A stretch of 36,777 bases of DNA from Frankiaceae bacterium (GTDB lineage: Bacteria > Actinomycetota > Actinomycetes > JAFAQI01), in the NCBI GenBank assembly GCA_025929365.1, contig JAICMG010000011.1:1-36777 (forward strand), in the 5' to 3' direction. Position 1 is the first letter of the stretch, and every line of letters starts with the position of its first letter. Below the pieces are notes generated by a model. It ran no database searches, was not told the DNA's origin, and worked only from the letters and a program-made list of their open reading frames with translations. A program made the translations under genes and the position numbers. Positions 1 through 6,704 of the stretch are shown here, one piece after another.

Positions 1-1
1 C

Positions 2-160
2 TACCTCGAGGAGAACGTGGCCGCCTGCGACGTGACCATCACCGACGAGGACAAGCGGCGGCTCGACGAGATCGCGCCGGTCGGCGTCGCCGCGGGCGGC
101 CGGTACCTTGCGTCGGCCGGGCTCGCCACGACGTACGGCGACTCGCCACCGCGCGGCTGA
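2..160 (+). CDS. Aldo/keto reductase, C-terminal end (partial)
   Basis: Only the last 52 codons are in the window; the 5' end lies upstream of base 1. The visible peptide begins YLEENVAACDVTITDEDKRR and continues with LDEIAP and a GGRY motif. This is the usual C-terminal block of NADPH-dependent aldo/keto reductases, where the penultimate helix and the Gly-x-Arg-Tyr tail close over the cofactor site. Such enzymes reduce aldehydes or ketones in the cytoplasm; the substrate cannot be inferred from the tail. It stops at TGA 158-160, 32 bp before the next gene, which appears to have its own promoter. Confidence 0.75.
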   Translation, partial: YLEENVAACDVTITDEDKRRLDEIAPVGVAAGGRYLASAGLATTYGDSPPRG

Positions 161-180
161 AACCTGTCGTAGGGGATACC

Positions 181-192
181 TACCGTCGAGGT
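181..192 (+). promoter_or_regulatory. Leaderless promoter -10 of the AlkB gene
   Basis: TACCGT at 181-186 fits the actinobacterial -10 consensus TANNNT. It is followed by exactly 6 nt before GTG 193, which would place the transcription start on the first base of the start codon. No convincing Shine-Dalgarno sequence lies upstream. The same spacing recurs at many genes in this window. Confidence 0.5.
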
Positions 193-813
193 GTGGCGCC
201 CGACCTGGCCTGGCAGCCGTCCCTGCTCGACGGCGGTGAGCCGCGCCTTGACGTGTCGTACGACGGGCTGCGCCGGATCGTCCTCGACGACCGATCCTGG
301 GTCGACTACTGCCCGGGATGGCTGGCGGGTTCGGACAGTGTCTTCGAGCTGCTTGCGTCTACGGCTCGCTGGCAGCAGCGCAGGGTGACGATGTGGGACA
401 AGGACGTGCTCGAGCCGAGGCTCACTGCCGGGTGGTCGACCGATGCGAAGCACGTGCCCCCGGTGCTTGCCGAGATGTGCACCCTGTTGTCCCAGCGCTA
501 CGCCGTCGACTTCGACAGCGTGTGGGTCAACCTCTACCGCGACGGCCAGGACAGCGTCGCCTGGCACGGTGACCGCAATCGGCTGGTGATGGACCGCCCG
601 ATGGTCGCGACGGTCTCGCTCGGCGCGCGCCGGCGTTTCTTGTTGCGGGAGAGAGGCAGCGCCCGGATCGCGCACGAGCTGAGACCCGGCGCGGGCGACC
701 TGGTCGTGATGGGTGGCGAGTGCCAGAAGGAGTGGGAGCACACCGTTCCCAAGACCGCGCAGCCGGTCGGGCCGCGGATGTCGGTGACCATCCGCCACTC
801 GACTGGTTTGTGA
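193..813 (+). CDS. AlkB-type 2-oxoglutarate/Fe(II) dioxygenase
   Basis: Predicted DNA or RNA alkylation repair enzyme of 206 aa that oxidatively removes methyl groups from bases such as 1-methyladenine and 3-methylcytosine. The double-stranded beta-helix core is clear. The stretch NLYRDGQDSVAWHGDR (residues 113-128) carries iron ligands His125 and Asp127, and WEHTVPK carries the distal ligand His183. Arg195 and Arg201 in RMSVTIR match the 2-oxoglutarate-binding arginines. The NLYRDG-D-WHGD pattern is closer to the ALKBH2/3-like bacterial branch than to E. coli AlkB. The start is GTG 193, set 6 nt after a TACCGT hexamer. The stop codon lies inside the left arm of a long inverted repeat (807-852). 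The assignment is firm at family level; the exact lesion preference is not visible. Confidence 0.9.
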   Translation: MAPDLAWQPSLLDGGEPRLDVSYDGLRRIVLDDRSWVDYCPGWLAGSDSVFELLASTARWQQRRVTMWDKDVLEPRLTAGWSTDAKHVPPVLAEMCTLLSQRYAVDFDSVWVNLYRDGQDSVAWHGDRNRLVMDRPMVATVSLGARRRFLLRERGSARIAHELRPGAGDLVVMGGECQKEWEHTVPKTAQPVGPRMSVTIRHSTGL

Positions 814-852
814 ACCGTTAGCCGGTCCAGGGTCCGGACAGCAGTTCACAAA
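807..852. repeat. 46-bp nested inverted repeat at the end of the AlkB gene
   Basis: The outer arms TTTGTGAAC (807-815) and GTTCACAAA (844-852) are perfectly complementary over 9 bp, and 805 can also pair with 854. The loop holds the 8-bp palindrome GTCCGGAC (832-839). The AlkB stop codon TGA (811-813) is in the left arm. There is no T-tract, so it may be a U-less actinobacterial terminator or processing stem. A second 46-bp nested repeat lies at 8568-8613. Confidence 0.6.
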
Positions 853-867
853 TCGGGGTGCCACGCT

Positions 868-1986
868 TTGCGGGTGGGCGTGACTCGGCCGGACCTGCCC
901 GAACCCGTCCAGACGATCATTCGCGCCGCGGAGCGGCTTCCGGTTGCCGTTCCCGGCGTCGTCGCGATCGGGCTCGTCGGCTCTTGGGCGCGTGGCGAGG
1001 GCCGAGCCGGCTCCGACGTCGACCTCGTAGTCCTGAGTCGCGAGCCGGCGAACCTCCTCGAGGCTCTGGGCTGGGCCGCCGGCTTCGATCCGCACGCCGA
1101 GTTGGTGGCGACTCGCAACTTCGGCGCCCTCCAGGAACGCCGCCTGCGGCTTCCCGACGGGCTCGAGGTAGAAATCGCTGTCGGCCGCCCGGAGTGGGCG
1201 GCGACCGGCCCAGTGGATCCGGGCACGGCAGCAGTGGTGGCGGCGGGGCTGATTCCGCTGTTCGACCCGGAGGGGCTGCTGGCGTCGCTCGTCGACGTCG
1301 AGGTCGGCGAGCAACGCACGGCGGCGCTGGCCCAGATCGCCGGCCGGCTCACGGCGAAGGACCTTGGCCATCCGTTGCGCGTCGGCATCGACGGCGTCTG
1401 CGGCGCCGGCAAGTCGTGGTTCGCCCATGACCTGGCCGTCGTGCTCGCGCGCGGGCCCCGCCCGGTTGTGCTGCTGAACTCCGACGGCTTCCATCACGTC
1501 CGACAGCGCCGCTACCGCCAGGGTCGGGACTCCGCCCGCGGCTACTACGACGACGGGTACGACTTCGCGGCGCTTGCCGACCGCGTGCTGCGACCGCTCG
1601 GTCCAAGTGGCGACCGCGTCTACGCGGTCAAGGTTCACGACCTGGATACGGACGAGGAAATCCGGGACGCCACGGCGGTCGCGCCAAAGGACGCCGTACT
1701 GCTCTTCGACGCGACGTTCATCCAGCGAGGCGCGCTCCGCGAGCTCTGGGACGAGGTCATCTATCTGGACGCCGACGAGCACGTGGCCATCAGGCGTGGC
1801 GTGGCGCGGGACGCTTCTGCTCTCGGCGGGAGCGAGGCGGCGCGGGCCGCGTATGAATCCCGCTACATGGCGGCTTGCCGCACCTACCTGAGCGAGGAGG
1901 ATCCCCGAGCCAGAGCGAGCATCGTCGTCGAGCATTCCGACCCGCGGGCCCCGGTCCTGCTCCGTCCACATACCGTGGGTGGGTGA
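868..1986 (+). CDS. Nucleotidyltransferase / uridine-kinase-like fusion protein
   Basis: A 372-aa protein with two catalytic modules. Residues about 10-145 form a minimal nucleotidyltransferase domain: GSWARGEGRAGSDVD (38-52) gives the Gly-Ser and Asp50/Asp52 metal ligands, and EVE at 100-102 supplies the third acidic residue. Residues about 170-340 form a P-loop kinase: GIDGVCGAGKS (173-183, Lys182), then LNSDGFHH and a YYDDGYDF segment. That pattern fits the uridine kinase/phosphoribulokinase-like family, where Asp and substrate loops follow Walker A. The start is probably TTG 868, with GGGGTG 7 nt upstream (855-860); GTG 874 or 880 are alternatives. Its stop overlaps the start of the histidine phosphatase (GTGA), so the two are probably translated together. 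The substrate is unknown. Both domains look intact, and the fusion is unfamiliar to me. Confidence 0.8.
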   Translation: MRVGVTRPDLPEPVQTIIRAAERLPVAVPGVVAIGLVGSWARGEGRAGSDVDLVVLSREPANLLEALGWAAGFDPHAELVATRNFGALQERRLRLPDGLEVEIAVGRPEWAATGPVDPGTAAVVAAGLIPLFDPEGLLASLVDVEVGEQRTAALAQIAGRLTAKDLGHPLRVGIDGVCGAGKSWFAHDLAVVLARGPRPVVLLNSDGFHHVRQRRYRQGRDSARGYYDDGYDFAALADRVLRPLGPSGDRVYAVKVHDLDTDEEIRDATAVAPKDAVLLFDATFIQRGALRELWDEVIYLDADEHVAIRRGVARDASALGGSEAARAAYESRYMAACRTYLSEEDPRARASIVVEHSDPRAPVLLRPHTVGG

Positions 1987-2681
1987 GCGAGGAGCCGGCG
2001 CAGTTTCGGCAGTACCGCTATGCGCCGCCGGCCGGCGCCACCGTCCTCCTGCTGGTCCGCCACGGCGAGTCCGCGCCCGCGGTGGAAGGGGTCGAGGGAC
2101 CGATGCGGGACGGTCACACCGATCCGCCGCTCGACCCCGTCGGCGAGGAGCAGGCGCGCCTGGTCGGTGAGCGACTGGGCCACGAGCCGATCGACGCGCT
2201 GTACGTCACGACGCTGCAGCGCACCCACCAGACCGCCGCGCCGCTCGCTTCGAAGCTCGGCCTCACACCGACGGTGGAAGCCGACCTGCGCGAGGTCGGG
2301 CTCGGCGAGTGGGAGGGCTACCGGTTTCGCAAGTACGTCGCCGAGCGGCACCCGATCGCCGTACAGATGTTCACCGAGCAGCGGTGGGATGCGATCCCTG
2401 GCGCTGAGTCCAACGACGGCTTCGCGGCTCGGGTCCGGGCGGGCATCGGGCGGATCCATCAAGCGCATCCGGACCAGCGCGTCGTCGCGTTCGTGCACGG
2501 CGGGGTGATCGGCATGACGATGGCGCTCGCGACGGGGAGCCGGCCGTTCGCCTACATCGGCGCCGACAACGGATCGATCTCGGAGATCGTCGTGCTCGGC
2601 GAGGACTGGGCGGTCCGCCGGTACAACGACACGGCGCATCTCGACCCGAGCCTGACGATCACGACCGAGCCACTGATCTAG
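1983..2681 (+). CDS. Histidine phosphatase superfamily protein (phosphoglycerate-mutase-like)
   Basis: A 232-aa member of the histidine phosphatase branch 1 family, which transfers phosphate to a catalytic histidine. LVRHGES holds His27 with Arg26; LQRTHQTA supplies Arg80; REVGLGEWEG holds the acid/base Glu104; and FVHGG has the second histidine, His172. The family includes phosphoglycerate mutases, broad phosphatases and nucleotide or sugar phosphatases, and the sequence does not decide among them. GTG 1983 overlaps the TGA of the nucleotidyltransferase-kinase gene by the GTGA arrangement, which implies translational coupling and a shared substrate pathway. Ten bases separate its stop from the convergent response-regulator gene. 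Confidence 0.85.
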   Translation: MSEEPAQFRQYRYAPPAGATVLLLVRHGESAPAVEGVEGPMRDGHTDPPLDPVGEEQARLVGERLGHEPIDALYVTTLQRTHQTAAPLASKLGLTPTVEADLREVGLGEWEGYRFRKYVAERHPIAVQMFTEQRWDAIPGAESNDGFAARVRAGIGRIHQAHPDQRVVAFVHGGVIGMTMALATGSRPFAYIGADNGSISEIVVLGEDWAVRRYNDTAHLDPSLTITTEPLI

Positions 2682-2691
2682 CGGTCTCTCC

Positions 2692-3336
2692 CTAGGGCAG
2701 TAGCCGCCGCTCGCTCGCCCAGCGAGTGAGCTCACGGCGGTTGGACAGCTGCAGCTTCCGCAACACCGCGGACACATGCGTCTCGATCGTCTTCACCGAC
2801 AAGAACAGCTCCTCTGCGGCTTCCCGGTAGGTGTAGCCGCGGGCGATCAGCTGCAGCACCTCGCGTTCGCGCGGAGTGAGGACGTCGAGCTCGCTCGGCT
2901 CCGGCGCGACGACGACATCGGAGGTGAACGCGTCGAGGACGAATCCCGCGAGTCGCGGTGAGAAGACCGCATCGCCAGCCGCGACCCGCACGACGGCGGC
3001 GGCGAGCTCCTCGCCGCTGATGGACTTGGTGACGTAGCCGCGCGCGCCCGCGCGGATGACGCGAATCACGTCGTCGGGCGCATCCGAGACGGACAACGCG
3101 AGGAACCGCGTGTCCGGCAGGTCGTCGTGCACGGCCTGGATCACCGCGTCACCGGTCCCGCTCGGAAGGTGTACGTCGAGCAGCACGACGTCCGGTGCCG
3201 TCTCCTTGATGCATGCGACGGCCTCCGCGACGTCGGCGGCCTCCCCAACGATGTCGAGCCGGTCGCCGAGCTCGCTTCGCACTCCGGATCGCACCAGCGA
3301 GTGATCGTCGACAAGGACGACCCTGGTCCTACCCAT
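2692..3336 (-). CDS. LuxR/NarL-family response regulator
   Basis: A 214-aa transcription factor with an N-terminal receiver domain (1-120) and a C-terminal LuxR helix-turn-helix (about 152-208). The receiver has the acidic pair Asp10/Asp11, the phospho-acceptor Asp54 in VVLLDVHLP, and the conserved Lys104 in YVTKS. The output domain begins LTPREREVLQLIARG and includes the recognition-helix segment SVKTIETHVSAVLRKL. It lies 13 bp downstream of the histidine kinase on the same strand, so the pair forms a two-component system in one operon. The ATG at 3336 is the first plausible start. A plausible target is the divergent membrane-protein gene at 4676. Confidence 0.93.
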   Translation of the reverse strand: MGRTRVVLVDDHSLVRSGVRSELGDRLDIVGEAADVAEAVACIKETAPDVVLLDVHLPSGTGDAVIQAVHDDLPDTRFLALSVSDAPDDVIRVIRAGARGYVTKSISGEELAAAVVRVAAGDAVFSPRLAGFVLDAFTSDVVVAPEPSELDVLTPREREVLQLIARGYTYREAAEELFLSVKTIETHVSAVLRKLQLSNRRELTRWASERRLLP

Positions 3337-3349
3337 CAGCGTGTGGCCA

Positions 3350-4561
3350 TCAGACCGCTGCCGTCGTTCGTAACGGAAGTGACAGCCGCACCTCGGTGCC
3401 GTTGCGTCGCGACGAGCGGATCGTCGCGGTGCCGCCGTTGCGCTCCATTCGTGCGACCACCGACTCGCGCACCCCGAAGCGGTCCTCGGGGACTGCATCG
3501 GGCTTGAAGCCCTTACCGCGGTCGCGCACGAAGATGGTGAGCTCCGAGGCAGTCACTTCTCCATAGATCGAGATCTCCCGAACGCCGGAGTGCTTCGCCG
3601 CGTTGACCGCGGCCTCCCGCATGGCCTGCACGACGGGCTCGACGTCCGTTGTCGCAGGATGCTCGCCGACCATCACGAGGTTGATGGTGACGTCGTACTC
3701 ATCCTCGACCTGGGCGCATGCCGCCGCGACCATGGCGCGCAGGGAGGCCGCGGGCTGGGCCGTTCGATACAACCAGCCCCGGAGCTCGCGTTCGGAGTGC
3801 CGGACCAGCCGGCGGACTTCTTCGGGATCGTCGGCCCTTCGCTGGATGAGCGTCAGGGTCTGCAGCATCGAGTCGTGGATCCGGCCGGCGAGCTCGACCC
3901 GCTCGTGCTCGCGGATGCGCGCGGTCCGTTCCTCGGTCGCTTCGCGCCAGTAGCGCAGCAGCCACGGGCCGACCACGACGACGATCCCGAGCGTCGCCAC
4001 CAGGACCGGTAGGAACGCGCGGCGGGCGAGCGGAAATGCGTCCTGCGTCGCGAGGAACGTCCCCATTCCCGTGAGGACCAGCAGGATGCCGCCGATGTAG
4101 CGAACCGCGGTGCGACCCCGCGCGCCCGACAGGGCGGCGCGTTGACGCTCGGCGACCGTTCGCCACCGATTGCGGCTGGACTCGTCGGCTTGCCGCCACA
4201 GCAGGGCCGCGCCGGTGATGGTGGCAGCGGCAGGCCACAGCAGGGCGGCGCCGAAGCCGAGCAGCTGCGCCAGCAGCAGCATCGCCGCACCGAGCGCCGC
4301 GAATCCGACGAGCTGCACCCGGGCGCCGCTCCGGTCGTGGGAGGGGGCGTCGTCGCCGCCTTGCGGGACCACCACCCAGAAGGCCGCGTACAACAGGACA
4401 CCAAGGCCACCGAGGACGATGCTCGCCACGAACGCGATCCGCAGCAGCACGACGTCGATTCCGAGATGCTCGGACAGCCCGGCGGCCACGCCCGCGACGA
4501 GCCGGCCGTCACGACGCCGGTAGAGGCGGCGGGTCGACGGCACGGCGGAGGGTACGGCCAT
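3350..4561 (-). CDS. PspC-domain sensor histidine kinase (HisKA_3/NarL type)
   Basis: A 403-aa membrane sensor kinase. Residues 10-68 form a PspC domain (RRDGRLVAGVAAGLSEHLG, then a hydrophobic segment). More hydrophobic segments follow at about 83-122, 154-172 and 183-203. The dimerisation/phospho-acceptor helix has GRIHDSMLQTL with His229. The ATPase domain shows the N box with Glu317 and Asn320 (MREAAVNAAKHSG) and the G1 box DRGKGF (347-352). Kinases with N-terminal PspC domains are typical of Actinobacteria and sense envelope or membrane stress, related to LiaS/MacS-type systems (family knowledge). The start ATG 4561 follows GACCAT by exactly 6 nt. The frame stays open far upstream, but that extension is antisense to the divergent gene and was rejected. 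Confidence 0.92.
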   Translation of the reverse strand: MAVPSAVPSTRRLYRRRDGRLVAGVAAGLSEHLGIDVVLLRIAFVASIVLGGLGVLLYAAFWVVVPQGGDDAPSHDRSGARVQLVGFAALGAAMLLLAQLLGFGAALLWPAAATITGAALLWRQADESSRNRWRTVAERQRAALSGARGRTAVRYIGGILLVLTGMGTFLATQDAFPLARRAFLPVLVATLGIVVVVGPWLLRYWREATEERTARIREHERVELAGRIHDSMLQTLTLIQRRADDPEEVRRLVRHSERELRGWLYRTAQPAASLRAMVAAACAQVEDEYDVTINLVMVGEHPATTDVEPVVQAMREAAVNAAKHSGVREISIYGEVTASELTIFVRDRGKGFKPDAVPEDRFGVRESVVARMERNGGTATIRSSRRNGTEVRLSLPLRTTAAV

Positions 4562-4675
4562 GCACAGATGGTCACACGGTACGACACGCCCGAACTCGCC
4601 CCGGCGAAGGTTCAGGGTGGATCTCAGGGTCGGCCCCTGATGGCATGACGCCACGAACGCCCGACCATCGACGGC
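4562..4675. promoter_or_regulatory. Divergent promoter region between the two PspC genes
   Basis: A 114-bp region serves the kinase (minus) and the PspC membrane protein (plus). Both starts are preceded by the same heptamer GACCATC, with the hexamer GACCAT ending 6 nt before the kinase ATG and 7 nt before ATG 4676. In between are two direct copies of TCAGGGT (4612-4618 and 4624-4630) on a 12-bp period, followed by CCCCTGA (4634-4640), which is nearly the inverse of the second copy. These are good candidates for the operator of the linked response regulator; this is inference. Confidence 0.45.
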
Positions 4676-5809
4676 ATGACCACCGCTGAGATGCCCACCG
4701 TCGGGCGCCGCCTCACCAGGGCGCGCGAAGGCCGGGTGATCGCGGGCGTCTGCCAAGGCGCCGCGCGCTACTTCGACATCGACCCCGTGATCCTGCGGAT
4801 CATCCTCGCCGTACTGACCGTCTTCGGCGGTGCCGGCGTCGTGGTGTACGCACTCGCTTGGCTGCTGATTCCCGAAGAGGGAACGCCCGAGACCCGGCTC
4901 GAGCGGTGGCTGCACCGAGGCCGGATGGACCTGCGCCGGTTGCTGCTGCTCGCCGTCATCGCGATCTGCCTCGTGATCTTCCTCGGCAACACGAATGTCT
5001 TCGCCCACCGGGTGGGGGCCGCGGCGGTCGCCGTCGTGGCGGCATTGCTCGTCACCGACTTCGTGGGACGCCGGCGCGGCCACGGCTTGTTCGCATCGCA
5101 CCGCGACGCGTCGCCTGCCTACTACGGTCCCGAGGTTGCGCCCACCGCGCCAACCGCCGCGACACCGGCGACGCCTGCGCTGCCGGTGCCGACGCCGCTG
5201 CCTCCTCGAGAGCGCGCCTGGCTCGGTTGGCTCACGTTCGGGGCGGTGCTCGTCACCGCCGGCGTGATGTCGCTGGTCGCGAGCTCCGGTGCCGCCCATC
5301 CGCAGCCGGCGGACGTGGTCGCGGTGTGCGTGGCAATCGCGGGTGTGGGACTGGTCGTGGGCGGATTCCTCGGCCGGGCACGCGCAATGATCCCGATCGG
5401 GCTCCTGCTGGTGCTCGGCCTTGCCGTCACCAACGCACTGCCGCGCGACCTCACGTGGTCGGCCGGGACACGCGACTGGACGCCGGTCGCGACCACTCTT
5501 GCCCCGTCGTACGTCCTCGGGGCGGGCAGGGCCGACCTCGACCTCAGCCGGCTGCCGCTGACGACCACGGCCACCATCGATGTGCGAATCGGGGCAGGCA
5601 GGCTCCACGTGTTCGTGCCTGAGGGGATAGGAGTGATCGTCGAGGCGAAGGTCGGGGCGGGAAGGCTCCACATCTTCGGTCGCGATCAGGACGGCACCGG
5701 TGTGACGGCCCGGGAAGTCATCCCGGCGACTCGTCCTCACGCAGGGACCCTGACTCTGCACCTGCAGGGCGGCTTCGGCGATCTGGAGGTGCTGGATGAA
5801 GCAGCATGA
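4676..5809 (+). CDS. PspC-domain membrane protein with LiaF-like C-terminal domain
   Basis: A 377-aa membrane protein. The N-terminus is a PspC domain (10-67: RLTRAREGRVIAGVCQGAARY, split here only by length, then a membrane helix ending LLIPEEG). More hydrophobic segments lie at about 88-103, 113-130, 185-203, 213-232 and 238-254. A Pro/Thr/Ala-rich linker (155-178) sits mid-chain. The C-terminal 110 residues carry two GAGRLH repeats (306-311 and 327-332), typical of the beta-rich extracytoplasmic domain of LiaF/DUF-type sensors. In Firmicutes LiaF restrains the LiaS kinase (family knowledge); by position this protein may do the same for the divergent PspC kinase. ATG 4676 is the chosen start. 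It overlaps the next gene by 14 bp. Confidence 0.82.
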   Translation: MTTAEMPTVGRRLTRAREGRVIAGVCQGAARYFDIDPVILRIILAVLTVFGGAGVVVYALAWLLIPEEGTPETRLERWLHRGRMDLRRLLLLAVIAICLVIFLGNTNVFAHRVGAAAVAVVAALLVTDFVGRRRGHGLFASHRDASPAYYGPEVAPTAPTAATPATPALPVPTPLPPRERAWLGWLTFGAVLVTAGVMSLVASSGAAHPQPADVVAVCVAIAGVGLVVGGFLGRARAMIPIGLLLVLGLAVTNALPRDLTWSAGTRDWTPVATTLAPSYVLGAGRADLDLSRLPLTTTATIDVRIGAGRLHVFVPEGIGVIVEAKVGAGRLHIFGRDQDGTGVTAREVIPATRPHAGTLTLHLQGGFGDLEVLDEAA

Positions 5810-6005
5810 GCTCGACCCGGTGTCGATGTTCTTCGGACTCGTCTTCCTGTTCGTCTCGGGTGGCTACCTGCTTTCCCAGACCACCGATGTGCAGCTGCAC
5901 TGGCTGCTCGTCGTCCCGGCCGCATTCATCGCCGCTGGTGTCGCGATCCTCGCCGGCGTGGTGCGGCGGCTGCGGCGAGAGCCCGAGAGCCGGCCGGAGG
6001 CGTAA
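5796..6005 (+). CDS. Small two-helix membrane protein
   Basis: A 69-aa hypothetical protein with two predicted membrane segments (about 12-27 and 36-55) and a basic, Arg-rich C-terminus (VVRRLRREPESRPEA). Its ATG lies inside the end of the PspC/LiaF-like gene (14-bp overlap), so it is very probably co-translated with it and works at the membrane in the same stress-sensing unit. I do not recognise a named family. Confidence 0.7.
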   Translation: MKQHELDPVSMFFGLVFLFVSGGYLLSQTTDVQLHWLLVVPAAFIAAGVAILAGVVRRLRREPESRPEA

Positions 6006-6029
6006 CACTCAGCGTCGGGACGGCGATTT

Positions 6030-6065
6030 GTAGAGGAAGCCCCATTGGGGACCCTCGCCTGGAGG
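6030..6065 (+). promoter_or_regulatory. Leader with GC hairpin and Shine-Dalgarno before the His-rich gene
   Basis: CCCC-ATT-GGGG (6040-6050) forms a short perfect hairpin in the 5' leader. GGAGG at 6061-6065 lies 8 nt before GTG 6074 and 14 nt before ATG 6080, which favours the GTG as start. This is one of the few genes here with a strong Shine-Dalgarno sequence rather than a leaderless arrangement. Confidence 0.45.
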
Positions 6066-6073
6066 TTCAACTC

Positions 6074-6691
6074 GTGCCTATGCCGTCCACTCTTGCCGCC
6101 CTTCTCGCCGGGAAGGCGAAGGCTGCAACGGTCGTCGCGGCCGCCGCGCTCGCCAGCACCGCCGGCGGGATCGCCGTCGCAAACGTGGCGACGTCGAGCA
6201 ACCCCCACGCTGCCGCCGGGCAGGCGCGGGCCGCTTCGGCGCACGCGACCGAGTCGGAGTCCCCGGACAGCGAGGACACCAACTCCCCGTCGACGGGCGC
6301 TCCCGCTGTCGACGAGACGTCGACGGCGGACGTGACGCCGACCGACACCTCGACGCCGGCTGTGACCAACCATGGCAGCTGCGTCTCGCTGGCGGCCCAC
6401 AGCACGCCGGCGCCGACGGACTCGCCCGACGCCCACGGCAAGCTCGTCTCCGCCATCGCGCGGTCGGACTGCGGGAAGAGCGCGCACGGCAACGGTCAGT
6501 CCGGGACGCACGGCCAGTCTGGCCAGCCCCATGGCAAGTCGGGTCAGCCGCACGGCAAGTCCGGCGAGCCCCACGGCCAGCCGACCGCCAGCGCCACCGA
6601 GACCAGTGACGTCCAGGGCGACGACTCAGGTAACCCGGGTCACGGCAAGCCCACTTCCAACCCCGGCCACGGTCACGGACACAACGGGTAG
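6074..6691 (+). CDS. Exported low-complexity His/Gly/Ser-rich protein
   Basis: A 205-aa hypothetical protein. An N-terminal hydrophobic helix (about 14-40, AATVVAAAALASTAGGIAVA) after basic residues looks like a signal or anchor. Then comes a Ser/Thr/Pro/acidic linker and a short ordered segment with two cysteines (Cys102 in NHGSCVSLAAHS and Cys132 in ARSDCGK). The tail is a histidine/glycine repeat: three 21-bp units at 6521-6583 encode GQPHGKS, GQPHGKS and GEPHGQP, and the chain ends in GHGHGHNG. Such tails can bind divalent metals, but that is inference. The start is GTG 6074 because of GGAGG 8 nt upstream. It is convergent with xthA, 13 bp apart. Confidence 0.7.
   Translation: MPMPSTLAALLAGKAKAATVVAAAALASTAGGIAVANVATSSNPHAAAGQARAASAHATESESPDSEDTNSPSTGAPAVDETSTADVTPTDTSTPAVTNHGSCVSLAAHSTPAPTDSPDAHGKLVSAIARSDCGKSAHGNGQSGTHGQSGQPHGKSGQPHGKSGEPHGQPTASATETSDVQGDDSGNPGHGKPTSNPGHGHGHNG
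6521..6583 (+). repeat. Three tandem 21-bp units coding a His-containing heptapeptide
   Basis: Units at 6521-6541, 6542-6562 and 6563-6583 encode GQPHGKS, GQPHGKS and GEPHGQP. They differ mostly at third codon positions, so they are an old in-frame amplification under protein-level selection rather than a recent duplication. Confidence 0.8.
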
Positions 6692-6704
6692 GTAGCGCGC
6701 TCGG

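Noticed and set aside
1-1971. A 656-codon open frame on the minus strand across the AlkB and fusion-protein genes
   Set aside because: It is antisense to three genes with clear catalytic motifs, has no recognisable domain, and reads as Arg/Ala/Asp-rich shadow sequence typical of GC-rich DNA.
868-2681. Nucleotidyltransferase domain as part of a MNT/HEPN toxin-antitoxin or abortive-infection system
   Set aside because: There is no HEPN partner, and the protein is fused to a metabolic-type kinase and followed by a phosphatase, so a defence role is not supported.
4562-5761. Upstream extension of the histidine kinase frame on the minus strand (would make 803 aa)
   Set aside because: The extension is antisense to the PspC/LiaF-like gene and low-complexity. 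The PspC domain starts right after ATG 4561, which has a -10-like hexamer at the right distance.
6521-6583. Short tandem repeats that might be a CRISPR fragment
   Set aside because: The units are contiguous 21-bp in-frame coding repeats with no spacers.
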